From: Oxalobacteraceae bacterium
GTDB taxonomy: Bacteria; Pseudomonadota; Gammaproteobacteria; Burkholderiales; Burkholderiaceae_D
Length of the DNA: 59,401 nt
Direction of reading: 5' to 3'
NCBI GenBank assembly: GCA_027490255.1
Contig: JAIXYM010000118.1
Span: forward strand, 1-59,401
Every line of letters begins with the position of its first letter. Within the stretch, counting starts at the first letter, position 1. Made by a program: the position numbers and the translations under genes. Below are positions 16,708 to 24,574 of this stretch, piece by piece. A model generated the notes under the pieces. The model was not told the DNA's origin, searched no databases, and worked only from the letters and a program-made list of their open reading frames with translations.

Positions 16708-18039
16708 TTAATCTCGAGATCCAGATTGACGGCCTTGCTGAATTTTGCGCCGTAAAAAAGCCGCCTTTCCCGATTCGGCACTCTCGCTGAAATTCATCGA
16801 TTCACCAAGCTCGGTCAGTCGTGCCGACAGACTATGCGAGGAATACATCAATTCTTTCTCTAGACGCGCCTGATCTTTCTCTGCCAACAGCCGCCGCAGG
16901 AGAGTAACGGTCTGCATGAGCCAAGGGTTATCACGCGCCCGCAATTCCAGGTCATCCAGCATGTGAGAAATTTTCGACCAATTTCGCTGGCTGGCGGCCT
17001 GATAGGCTTCGCGCTGAAGATCAGCAGCCTCGATCTCATCAAAACGCCGGCGCACCATGGGATCATCAGTTATCGCGTCATATTCCGCCTGACTCACCAC
17101 CGGAAGCGCTGGCAGCGATGCTTCAAATGCATGAACGCCACCTTCAGTATTTTTTGCGCGGATTGAAATGGATAAGGCCGAACCATTATCCGAAGCATGT
17201 TGAGCTTCAACAGCACAGTCCATTGGGATAGAAAGTGCAACCCAAGCCTCCGAGTTGAACGCCAGCGAGGGCAGAATCCAGGTGTCCGGTTCGTGCGAGG
17301 GATAAGGGTTGTGAACCGTCCAGCGAGTCGATTCGCTTTGCAGCTTTAAGCTGACTTCCCTCCAGCCCAAAGCACTCAACAGTCCGACTTCAGCTTCAAG
17401 AGGTTCCGACAAATCACTAGCTCGGTCGCCGTACATCGCAGTGCCTTGCCCAGCGATAGCCATTGCCGTCATGAGGCGCTCATTGAAATCCAGTCCGATA
17501 CCCACCGTTGTGGTGGTCACCCCTGCTGCAGCCAGATGAGATACCTGCTCGCAAATCGTGTCGATATTTTGAATCCCGGCATTTGCTTTACCATCGGAAA
17601 GCAAAACAACGCGGCACATCCGATCCGTGCCACTACGCGGCGCCAACTGCTGGGCTCCCTCAAGCCATCCTGCGTGAAGATTGGTTGATCCACCTTCGTC
17701 AATGCTCGATAGCAGCTCGGGCAGCAATGGTTTGAAATTTTTTACAGCAATCAGATTAAGTGGCACTGACACTGAGTCGTCATACGCCACCAGACTCACC
17801 TCGTCATCCGCATGAAGCTGATTGACGAACTGCTTAGTAGCCTCTTTTGCAGCGTTCAGGCGACTGCCACGCATGGATCCAGAGCGATCAATCACCAGAG
17901 CTACAGAAAGTGGCGTGCGCGATGAAGATTGGTTAGCTGGTACGCCAATGCGAACCAGCACCTCCAGATGAAGTCGATCCGTGTCGATCAGCGCAGGCCT
18001 AAGTGGCGTAATCGATATATCAAGGTGGGAGGCGGGCAT
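16708..18039 (-). CDS. VWA domain-containing protein
   Basis: 443 residues, cytoplasmic (no signal peptide). The von Willebrand A domain has the metal site ALVIDRSGSMRGSRLNAAK (DxSxS at about 51-55), the Thr in DEGGSTNLHAGW and the Asp in VVLLSDGKANAG. A C-terminal helical region (about 330-443) follows a beta-rich middle. VWA proteins of this kind act as metal-dependent protein-interaction modules. It is transcribed with the MerR-like gene 51 bases upstream, from the promoter with a 13-bp dyad. A second VWA protein occurs at 51581, with a different architecture (VIT plus VWA). Role unknown. Confidence 0.85.
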   Translation of the reverse strand: MPASHLDISITPLRPALIDTDRLHLEVLVRIGVPANQSSSRTPLSVALVIDRSGSMRGSRLNAAKEATKQFVNQLHADDEVSLVAYDDSVSVPLNLIAVKNFKPLLPELLSSIDEGGSTNLHAGWLEGAQQLAPRSGTDRMCRVVLLSDGKANAGIQNIDTICEQVSHLAAAGVTTTTVGIGLDFNERLMTAMAIAGQGTAMYGDRASDLSEPLEAEVGLLSALGWREVSLKLQSESTRWTVHNPYPSHEPDTWILPSLAFNSEAWVALSIPMDCAVEAQHASDNGSALSISIRAKNTEGGVHAFEASLPALPVVSQAEYDAITDDPMVRRRFDEIEAADLQREAYQAASQRNWSKISHMLDDLELRARDNPWLMQTVTLLRRLLAEKDQARLEKELMYSSHSLSARLTELGESMNFSESAESGKAAFLRRKIQQGRQSGSRD

Positions 18040-18090
18040 AATCTTCTCCTGTCGTATCTTTATGTTCTATCGTTGTTGGGCAAAAAGGTA

Positions 18091-18906
18091 TCATTTGCCT
18101 GCAGAAAATTTCTCTAGTTTTTCTTCCATTGTTTGCAAGAGCTGCTGGTGCTGAGCCAGCATCGTCTCTTTCATAACGTTCTGCTCGAATTCATGCCGCG
18201 ATTCGTTTATTTTGTACTTTGCCATCATTTCCAACTGCATATGTTCTAGATTTTTTTGGTGATTCAGTGACTCATGCAACAGCTTTTCAAAATGTTGATT
18301 CGTGTCATGCAATCGCTCAATTAAATCTCTCATTTTGTAGTATCCCTCCTCACTTTTTTGTAACTGATCCATCAGCGCACGCCGCAAGCCCATTACCTCA
18401 TCTTTCAGATCACGGACACCTCGAATTTCATCCATCAAATCGCGCTTGATGGTTTGCACCTCAGCCAGCACATCCACCACAGCCATCGGCGGTCGCGCTA
18501 GCGAAGACTTTTGGCGCATTGACAGAGAAGACTTTCCGGGGTCCATCGATTTGAACCGCGACACCAACATCTCCGCCGCGTTGGGCAAGGGAGCGCGCAA
18601 ACTAGCCTCCAGCTCATCGGTACTACGATGGCTGTTTTGTTCCATTGCAAAAGCCAGAGGCAGGCCTTTGAGAACCATACGGCGGGCGTTCAAAAGCTGA
18701 GCCAAGTGACGGAAGTGATACGCCGAATCGCGACCCTGTCGGTCAGGTCGATCCAGCACCCCTTCGGACTGGTAATAGCGAATCAAACGCTCGTTGGTTT
18801 TGTCCGGATCGATGTCCAGCCCGATAGCCGCGGCGCAATCGACAGCTGCCTGGGCCAACTCAGCCGCATTTCCGGTAAAAGCTCGGTAATGCAATAAAAA
18901 ATCCAT
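18091..18906 (-). CDS. MerR-like regulator with C-terminal coiled coil
   Basis: 271 residues. The N-terminal half carries a MerR-type winged HTH: NERLIRYYQSEGVLDRPDRQ, then HFRHLAQLLNARRMVLKGLP with LAFAMEQ (about 38-88). The rest contains a long coiled coil (about 140-268) rich in Leu, Glu, Lys and Met, suitable for oligomerisation. It lacks the first-helix TIGEVA opening typical of MerR, having an unrelated 35-residue start, so it is a divergent member. Its own promoter contains a perfect dyad, so it probably represses or activates itself and the VWA gene. Confidence 0.7.
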   Translation of the reverse strand: MDFLLHYRAFTGNAAELAQAAVDCAAAIGLDIDPDKTNERLIRYYQSEGVLDRPDRQGRDSAYHFRHLAQLLNARRMVLKGLPLAFAMEQNSHRSTDELEASLRAPLPNAAEMLVSRFKSMDPGKSSLSMRQKSSLARPPMAVVDVLAEVQTIKRDLMDEIRGVRDLKDEVMGLRRALMDQLQKSEEGYYKMRDLIERLHDTNQHFEKLLHESLNHQKNLEHMQLEMMAKYKINESRHEFEQNVMKETMLAQHQQLLQTMEEKLEKFSAGK

Positions 18907-18927
18907 AAGCCACCTGAAAAGTTAATC

Positions 18928-18971
18928 AACACTGACACTGTCATATTGCCAGTGTCAGTGTTGGGTGTCAA
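18928..18971 (-). promoter_or_regulatory. Promoter and 13-bp dyad operator of the MerR-VWA operon
   Basis: AACACTGACACTG (18928-18940) and CAGTGTCAGTGTT (18950-18962) form a perfect 13-bp inverted repeat around a 9-base centre. On the minus strand TTGACA (18971-18966) and CAATAT (18948-18943) are separated by exactly 17 bases, an excellent sigma-70 promoter whose -10 box sits at the dyad centre. A further related site, GGTGTCAATATGCCAGTG, lies at about 18965-18981. A regulator bound here would directly control the promoter. Confidence 0.8.
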
Positions 18972-19278
18972 TATGCCAGTGCAAAAATAATGTGAATGCT
19001 TTTAAGTTAACTATTTTTAAAGGCTCGCCAACCTAAATAGAGTTTTCTAAAGTGCTGCAGACAAGAGAAGACCTCACGGCCCTGATTAGCCCTACTACGG
19101 CAGTTAGTTTGCAGGTGAGATGGCTCAGAAACTGAGCTTTGCACATCGGGGAGAAATTCCCTTAAAAAAGAGACGAGACCATTAGTCGGCGAACACAATA
19201 GGCAATGCAATTGCATTGACGCCGAGAAGGCATCTACATTACCGTCGGCAGACCACTGCTTACGTCACAGAGCGAACC

Positions 19279-19674
19279 ATGCCTTCCACCCTTAAAGCCG
19301 AATCCACACTAACCTGCCGCTACCAGGCTACGGTGCCGGGAATCGTGCGTCGCGCCCTGCAGCTGCGCAAGCGTGACAAGATTAAGTACATCACCCGCAC
19401 TGGTGGTGAGGTGGTGCTGACACGTGCCACTACAGGCGATCATGATGATCCAGCACTTAATCAGATCCTAGATTTCCTATCCCAAGACCGTACGGCTCTT
19501 CAGCACGACGCGGCGAGTGTACTTAATCAGATCCTAGATTTCCAAGTCCAAGACATCGTCGCCAATCCCGAGCGACTACAGGCTATCAACGACAGTTTGG
19601 CCCATCGACTCAAATCGTTAGTCGGCAACATTGACGTCGACCTGAACGCGCCGCAGTCGGAAAACGATGAATGA
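19279..19674 (+). CDS. prlF: PrlF-type antitoxin (SpoVT-AbrB fold), orphan with internal duplication
   Basis: 131 residues starting MPSTLKAESTLTCRYQATVP, with the AbrB-like swapped-hairpin domain (about 5-50: VRRALQLRKRDKIKY, GGEVVLTR). PrlF neutralises the ribosome-dependent RNase YhaV. The C-terminal part contains a second copy of LNQILDF about 22 residues after the first, produced by a 66-base in-frame duplication (23-base identical pieces at 19455 and 19521), so it is longer than usual PrlF. No yhaV gene follows: only a ten-codon frame ending in TAG. Start at 19279 rather than an upstream ATG because family homology begins there. Confidence 0.82.
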   Translation: MPSTLKAESTLTCRYQATVPGIVRRALQLRKRDKIKYITRTGGEVVLTRATTGDHDDPALNQILDFLSQDRTALQHDAASVLNQILDFQVQDIVANPERLQAINDSLAHRLKSLVGNIDVDLNAPQSENDE

Positions 19675-19697
19675 CGTTGCTCCCGGCGTGCGCCGGT

Positions 19698-19895
19698 AGC
19701 GAGCGAGGAATTCGGATCGCATGCGATTCGCCCAAACAGCAGTCATTACATGCAAGTGATGACCGTACTTGTTGAGATGACCATACTTGTTGAGATGACC
19801 GTAAAACTCCTACCGTCATCCCGGCGAAAGCCGGGATCCAGTGTCGTTCGTTGTGCAGCCACAGCCTTTCGCTTTATGCAGCAGCTGACTCTGAG
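19698..19895. repeat. Long dispersed repeat, copy A
   Basis: Nearly identical, over about 185-200 bases, to 23646-23830. From left to right: a palindrome (CGGATCGCATGCGATTCG), CAGCAGTCAT, GCAAGTGATGACCGTACTTG, the short palindromic repeat CCCGGCGAAAGCCGGG (about 19820) with flank CAGTGTCGTTCGTTGTGCAG, and TTTATGCAGCAGCTGAC. This copy has an extra 18-base tandem unit (19758-19793). The first palindrome differs between copies by a change that keeps most pairing. It follows directly after the PrlF gene. Confidence 0.85.
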
Positions 19896-19994
19896 AAAAA
19901 ACCGAAGCGTCCCGGATCATGAGGATTTTAATAAAGCATCGAACCCACCAGTAGCACAAGTCTCGCTCAACTGGAAAACCAATATAAATAAAAA

Positions 19995-20294
19995 TCAGGC
20001 TACCGTAGCCGTTAGCCGCACACCTAAAGCCTTACATACTTTGTAAATCGTATCGAACCGAGGATGAGCATCAGCCCTGAGCGCTTTGTAAAGCGCTTCT
20101 CTAGTCAATCCCGCATCCAAAGCAACCTGCGCCATCCCACGTGCTCGGGCAACATCGCCGAGCGCTGCCGCGAGTAACCCAGGATCACCATCTTCAATCG
20201 CCAGGCTAATGTAATGCGCCACCGCCTCATCGTCATCCAAGTATTTTGAAGGATCAAATTCCGATAATTCAGACAACTTAGTTTTTTTTATCAT
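19995..20294 (-). CDS. Addiction-module antidote protein (HTH, HigA-like)
   Basis: 99 residues, MIKKTKLSELSEFDPSKYL onward. The C-terminal HTH reads GMAQVALDAGLTREALYKAL and HPRFDTIYKVCKALGVRLTA, the signature of the probable addiction-module antidote family. The start at 20294 has GAGGAGT upstream and lies 4 bases after the stop of the toxin gene. It binds and neutralises the RelE-like toxin and represses the pair. A remnant of a second member lies at 13331. Confidence 0.88.
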   Translation of the reverse strand: MIKKTKLSELSEFDPSKYLDDDEAVAHYISLAIEDGDPGLLAAALGDVARARGMAQVALDAGLTREALYKALRADAHPRFDTIYKVCKALGVRLTATVA

Positions 20295-20298
20295 CTCA

Positions 20299-20592
20299 TT
20301 ACTCCTCGATTGACTGAGCCAAAATGATAGCTCTTTCAATATCACGGGCCTGAGTTGCTTTGGTTCCGCCGCCCAGCATCAAAATCAAAACCTCACCACG
20401 CCGCACGAAATACATCCGCCATCCCGGCCCAAAAAACTCCCGCATTTCAAAAACGCCATGACCGACTGGTTTAACATCACCAAGCTGACCCAGACTTGCC
20501 TTACGTATTCGAAGAACTAACCTTCGACGGGTTGGTGGATCTCGTAACTCGTCGAGCCATTTTTCGAATGTTTCTGTTTGAAGAATCTTCAT
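20299..20592 (-). CDS. RelE/ParE-superfamily toxin (addiction-module killer protein)
   Basis: 97 residues, of the HigB/RelE-like killer protein type. Family pattern: FEKWLDELRDPPTRRRLVLR, GVFEMREFFGPGWRMYFVRR and LILMLGGGTKATQARDIERA with a terminal helix. These proteins usually cleave mRNA at the ribosome. It is the first gene of a toxin-antidote pair, the antidote following by 4 bases, and diverges from the NERD helicase gene at 20659. Confidence 0.9.
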   Translation of the reverse strand: MKILQTETFEKWLDELRDPPTRRRLVLRIRKASLGQLGDVKPVGHGVFEMREFFGPGWRMYFVRRGEVLILMLGGGTKATQARDIERAIILAQSIEE

Positions 20593-20658
20593 CAGACCGC
20601 AATTGTAATCGATCGTTCACATCGGGTAAAGTAGACCAAATTTCGAAGAAAGTCACCC

Positions 20659-22299
20659 ATGGCCACCATCCATCCGCCCCTGCCCGACATCAAACTCACC
20701 AACAACGGCGCCTACCGCGAGCGCGAAATACTCCAGCAGCTCCAGCAAGGACTCCCCAATAGCTTCGACGCCTACCACAGCGTCCAGTGGTCCAGCCTGC
20801 ACGACCAGACCCAGCGCTTCGGTGAAATCGACATCGTCGTCCTCTCACCCCAAGGCCACCTAGTCCTGCTTGAAGTCAAAGCCGGCGCCGTCAGCATCGA
20901 TGAGCACGGCATCACCAAGCAGTACAGCAGCGATCCCAGCCAACCCAAAAACATCAATCACCAAATCCACGCCCAGGTCAACGCCATGCGGCAAGCATTA
21001 CAAAACAACCAGCTCCACGACGTACGCTTCGCCCACCTGCTCGTACTTCCTGATCAAAAAATCACCCACGGCAGCATCGCCTACCCCCGAGAGCGCATCG
21101 TCGACGCCACCCAGCAAGACCAACTCTGCCAGCACATCATCAGCAGCATCCCCACCACCGACCTCAGCAGCCAAACCCGAGACCGCGTCACCCTCTTTCT
21201 AGAAAACCGGTTCGAACTCATCCCCGATCCATCCGTACACATCAGCCAGATACAAAGCACCAACTCACGCCTCTCCGAAGGCCTGGCCACCTGGGTGCCC
21301 CGCATCAGCCATCAAAGCCACACCTACGTCATACAAGGCACCGCCGGCTCCGGCAAAACACAACTCGCCATCGCCCTCCTTCGCCAAGCCGCCGCCAACA
21401 AACAACACAGCGCCTACCTCTGCTTTAATCGCCCACTGGCCGATCACATACGCCAGATCGCACCCACCCACGCAGACGTAGCCAATTTTCATCAACTCGG
21501 CATAGAGCACTGGCGCAACACCGAAGGCGAGCCCGACTTCTCTGACAAACATCTATTCACCAAAGTCGCAGAAAAATACATCAACGACGCCCCTAATTTC
21601 AAAAGTGATCTCGACCTCATCATCGTCGATGAATCACAGGATTTTGAAACCGACTGGATCCAAGCAATCACTCATCGCCTAAAGCCCGAAGGCAAACTCT
21701 ATGTCATGGGCGACCCCGATCAACTCCTCTACGATCGTCCCCTGTTTGAACTTGATGGCGCCGTCTCCGTTACCTGCAACGATAATTTTCGGAGTCCACA
21801 AAAAATCGTCGACATCATCAACCTATTGCAACTAGCCACCACCCCCATCAAAGCACGCTCAGGCTACGCCGGAGACCACCCCGAATTCAGGCACTACACA
21901 CCCACACCCTCCGGCACCGAGAGCGCCATCGTTCAATGCGTCAGCGACCTGCTCGCTCAAGGTCACACGCTCGACCAAATCGCCTTGATCAGTTTTCATG
22001 GCAAAGAAAAATCACACCTGCTCGCCAAAGACACCCTCGGCAAATGGCCACTGCGCAAAGCCACCGGCACCTTCGATAAAAACCAAAACGCCCTCTGGAG
22101 AAACGGCCAGCTCTTTGCTGAAACCGTCTCGCGATTCAAAGGGCAATCAGCGCCCGTAGTCGTACTGTGTGAGGTAGATTTTGAAGAACTGCGCGAGAGG
22201 GAATTACGAAAGCTCTTTGTGGGATTTACCCGCGCACAGTACAAAGTCGTGTGCTTGATGAGTGAACGGGCGGAGTCAATGCTAATGGCGAGAGTTTGA
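20659..22299 (+). CDS. NERD nuclease-related domain plus SF1 (UvrD-like) helicase
   Basis: 546 residues. N-terminal NERD domain with nuclease-like residues FGEIDIVVL (EID at 56-58) and LLEVKAG (EVK at 72-74). A UvrD/Rep-like helicase follows: Walker A IQGTAGSGKTQLAIAL (227-234), Walker B LIIVDESQDFETDW (DESQ 323-326), motif III GDPDQLLYD, and motifs V-VI in SRFKGQSAPVVVLCEVDFEE and RKLFVGFTRAQYKV. It therefore combines an endonuclease-like fold with a DNA motor. Such proteins occur in defence islands, but DNA repair is also possible. It stands alone between two antitoxin-type genes. Start ATG at 20659. Confidence 0.88.
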   Translation: MATIHPPLPDIKLTNNGAYREREILQQLQQGLPNSFDAYHSVQWSSLHDQTQRFGEIDIVVLSPQGHLVLLEVKAGAVSIDEHGITKQYSSDPSQPKNINHQIHAQVNAMRQALQNNQLHDVRFAHLLVLPDQKITHGSIAYPRERIVDATQQDQLCQHIISSIPTTDLSSQTRDRVTLFLENRFELIPDPSVHISQIQSTNSRLSEGLATWVPRISHQSHTYVIQGTAGSGKTQLAIALLRQAAANKQHSAYLCFNRPLADHIRQIAPTHADVANFHQLGIEHWRNTEGEPDFSDKHLFTKVAEKYINDAPNFKSDLDLIIVDESQDFETDWIQAITHRLKPEGKLYVMGDPDQLLYDRPLFELDGAVSVTCNDNFRSPQKIVDIINLLQLATTPIKARSGYAGDHPEFRHYTPTPSGTESAIVQCVSDLLAQGHTLDQIALISFHGKEKSHLLAKDTLGKWPLRKATGTFDKNQNALWRNGQLFAETVSRFKGQSAPVVVLCEVDFEELRERELRKLFVGFTRAQYKVVCLMSERAESMLMARV

Positions 22300-22319
22300 C
22301 CGTCTGCATGTAAATTTAT

Positions 22320-23060
22320 TCATTTACTGAGACTTAGTGTTTTCGTGTCGCGCGTCACTGCAATCCATCGACTTGAACTACCCAATTGATCACTATATTT
22401 TCTGGCTATGTTTTGCCACGGCAGATTCATCTCTTCTGCAAACATTTTCGCCAGTCTCGCGACTTTGACACGCTTCGTATGCGCCAATAGCGTATCAAGC
22501 ACATCTGCTCGCAGATTTCGTACGCTGTCGACCAGATTTGCTGTTTCTTCAAAAGATTGCAGTTTCCCTGTATCGCTAAACAACTCCAGCAAGGCGCGCT
22601 CCGGAACGGAGACTAAAACTTTCGCGTGACCGCCGGGAAGTGGGGACAACCCATAGTCCTCAGGAAGCTCATCATCAAAGATTTGCGTGGACTGATAGCT
22701 GGTGTCAAAAAGCGTTGGAAGCCAATCCGGTAGACGGACAGCCTTCGGACCCCACAAGTTGATTCGCTCCCTGTGGGCAAGGTTATGACGCACTCCCCGC
22801 CATGCCAGCGCGGTCTTTCCGCCCACATGGATTCCTGGCAGCTTGTACGTCAAAAATACCAACACCTTGTCCCTGTCCAGAGTCCCGTTCGGGACCTTAT
22901 AGACACCCCTACCCAGACGTTTTAGCCAGCCAGATCCCGCTAAACGAGCAGTGTTTGTCGCGGGCATGCCCATAGCCTCCAAGTCTTGGGTGCTATAGGG
23001 CCTGTCCCACTCAAGCTGGGTCATCAGCTCTCTGATTGAAATATTTTCAGTAAATGGCAT
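22320..23060 (-). CDS. AbiEi-family type IV antitoxin, orphan
   Basis: 246 residues. N-terminal winged HTH (SIRELMTQLEWDRPYSTQDL, LAGSGWLKRLGRGVYKVP), then the AbiEi core with VGGKTALAWRGVRHNLAH, ERINLWGPKA, and VSVPERALLELFSDTGKLQS. AbiEi proteins repress their operon and counteract AbiEii, a nucleotidyltransferase toxin. No abiEii-like gene is adjacent on either side, and the gene ends 20 bases from the convergent helicase gene. It may be a solitary regulator or the survivor of a broken pair. Confidence 0.82.
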   Translation of the reverse strand: MPFTENISIRELMTQLEWDRPYSTQDLEAMGMPATNTARLAGSGWLKRLGRGVYKVPNGTLDRDKVLVFLTYKLPGIHVGGKTALAWRGVRHNLAHRERINLWGPKAVRLPDWLPTLFDTSYQSTQIFDDELPEDYGLSPLPGGHAKVLVSVPERALLELFSDTGKLQSFEETANLVDSVRNLRADVLDTLLAHTKRVKVARLAKMFAEEMNLPWQNIARKYSDQLGSSSRWIAVTRDTKTLSLSK

Positions 23061-23291
23061 TTGACGTTAACTATTGCATATAAACCAAACAGCAACAAGA
23101 CCTCCAGGAGCTTTTTGAATAAAATAATTGCAGAAGTTGACTCTAAGCATTGATTACAGCATATTTTTCAAACAATAGGTATCTTTGATAAAAAGCAACA
23201 TTGCCGGCGGTCTCGCCTGCGTTGCTAGTAGATAAATTGAGCGATTAGCGTAGCGGAGGCACTACAAACCACCATTAACTTTTTGACAGTA

Positions 23292-23405
23292 ATGCAAAAT
23301 TCTCCTGCCAAGCAGGGAATCGAAACACCGCGGCAGGATATTGATTTGATTCGCGCCCGTTTGAAGGTTGCGCAAGCGCATGCCAAAGGAGCTGAAAATG
23401 ATTGA
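23292..23405 (+). pseudogene. C-terminal remnant of a HigB/Gp49-like toxin
   Basis: 37 codons: MQNSPAKQGIETPRQDIDLI, then RARLKVAQAHAK. This matches the tail of phage-derived Gp49-like (RelE superfamily) toxins, typically a KK...GI.TP..DI.LI..R pattern. Its stop overlaps the start of the antitoxin by 8 bases, as in intact toxin-antitoxin pairs. Upstream in-frame sequence does not look like the rest of the family, and a stop occurs at about 23238, so the catalytic part has been lost. Confidence 0.6.
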
Positions 23406-23655
23406 AATCGAAAACGGATCAACCAACGTCTACGAAGATCTTGGTTTACCCGATGCCGCTGAAATGAAAGTCAAAGCGATTTTAGCCGCGAAGATCGGTG
23501 AGATTATCAAGCATCGTCACCTAACCCAAATCCAGGCCGCCGAGATTCTTGGTATACCGCAGCCAAAACTTTCAGGCATGTTGCGCGGTCAATTTCGAGG
23601 TATCAGCGAAGCCAAGATGCTTGAGGGTGTGAATAGACTAGGACGGAGCGAGTGA
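23398..23655 (+). CDS. Xre/HTH_37-type antitoxin
   Basis: 85 residues beginning MIEIENGSTNVYEDLGLPDA, with HTH (about 33-75) AAKIGEIIKHRHLTQIQAAE and ILGIPQPKLSGMLRGQFRGI. It is typical of antitoxins paired with Gp49-like HigB toxins. Start at 23398 is supported by AAAGGAG seven bases upstream and by the overlap with the toxin remnant. With the toxin gene truncated it is an orphan. Copy B of the long repeat begins within a few bases of its stop. Confidence 0.85.
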   Translation: MIEIENGSTNVYEDLGLPDAAEMKVKAILAAKIGEIIKHRHLTQIQAAEILGIPQPKLSGMLRGQFRGISEAKMLEGVNRLGRSE

Positions 23656-23830
23656 GTGATTCGGATCGAATGCGATCCGCCCACTCAGCAGTCATCAAAT
23701 GCAAGTGATGACCGTACTTGTTGAGGCGACTATAAAATTCCTACCGTCATCCCGGCGAAAGCCGGGATCCAGTGTCGTTCGTTGTGCAGTCACAGCCTTT
23801 TTCTTTATGCAGCAGCTGACCCTGAAAACA
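23646..23830. repeat. Long dispersed repeat, copy B
   Basis: Counterpart of 19698-19895. It has CGGATCGAATGCGATCCG (perfect 7-bp stem) where copy A has CGGATCGCATGCGATTCG, then the same CAGCAGTCAT, GCAAGTGATGACCGTACTTG, GTCATCCCGGCGAAAGCC, CAGTGTCGTTCGTTGTGCAG and TTTATGCAGCAGCTGAC blocks. Both copies lie just downstream of a plus-strand antitoxin gene and upstream of a minus-strand toxin-antitoxin pair. Confidence 0.85.
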
Positions 23831-23913
23831 AAAAAACCTATTCAGATCACACCAAGAACAAAACTAGCTAACCACCAACTCACGCGTAAAAAACCCAACC
23901 ACCAAAACCCAGA

Positions 23914-24210
23914 CTACCTATAACCATCTTCGCTTTGATGCTTTATCGCCAAAACAATCACCACATCCAAAGCTCGATCCACACGATACAGCGCAAGATA
24001 GCCACTCGCCCCGAAATCAATGACTAGTTCGCGAAGATCTGCAGCACCATCAACCGACCTGCCAAGCGAGGGAGTTTTCGCCAAAGACGCAAACGACCCA
24101 CGAATAGCCTGCGTCGCTCTCTGGGCAGCCTTTGCGTTTTTACTGAGAAGAAAAGAATGAAGTCGGGCTATGTCAGATTGCGCCCTTGCCGACAATCTTA
24201 CTTGTGGCAT
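23914..24210 (-). CDS. ParE/RelE-family toxin
   Basis: 98 residues. Pattern of the ParE branch: VRLSARAQSDIARLHSFLL, LAKTPSLGRSVDGAADLREL, VIDFGASGYLALYRVD and VVIVLAIKHQSEDGY. ParE toxins act on DNA gyrase, RelE on mRNA; sequence alone does not decide which. It overlaps the upstream antitoxin by 13 bases, so the pair is translationally coupled and probably functional. Confidence 0.88.
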   Translation of the reverse strand: MPQVRLSARAQSDIARLHSFLLSKNAKAAQRATQAIRGSFASLAKTPSLGRSVDGAADLRELVIDFGASGYLALYRVDRALDVVIVLAIKHQSEDGYR

Positions 24211-24503
24211 GTAGGCAGTGGCGCACTAGGATCCTGTTGAACTTGATCCACCCACGAATCAAACTCATCTAACGTAATGTGAAGCCCGGTTTCCTTGTAG
24301 TGCACGAAGGATGCTTCAGCCGCCGCAACAAAATTTTGTCGAGCTTCTTCTTTTTGTAAATACTCAAGAATAGCCGCCTTCATCAGATAATGCGGCGTGC
24401 TATTTTTTGCCGAAGCCAGTGACGCAAGACGATCCTGATCGGCATCGTCCAAATTAATAGTCACCGGCCCATGACGCGGCTTTTCTGGAGAAGAAATTGT
24501 CAT
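24198..24503 (-). CDS. Ribbon-helix-helix (CopG-like) antitoxin
   Basis: 101 residues starting MTISSPEKPRHGPVTINLDD. The N-terminal ribbon-helix-helix (about 13-50) reads GPVTINLDDADQDRLASLAS, then TPHYLMKAAILEYLQKEEAR. The C-terminal acidic tail (HITLDEFDSWVDQVQQDP) is the toxin-binding part. The start at 24503 is preferred over an open extension to 24554 because homology begins at MTISS. First gene of an antitoxin-toxin pair. Confidence 0.85.
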   Translation of the reverse strand: MTISSPEKPRHGPVTINLDDADQDRLASLASAKNSTPHYLMKAAILEYLQKEEARQNFVAAAEASFVHYKETGLHITLDEFDSWVDQVQQDPSAPLPTCHK

Positions 24504-24574
24504 CGCACAACCTTTAATCAAAACGTCTGCTAACTTTAATTCAGCCAACATCAATCGTCAATCGAACCCACCAA

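Noticed and set aside
19007..19216. 69-codon minus-strand frame between the MerR operon and prlF
   Set aside because: Unusual composition, no domain and no supporting start signals.
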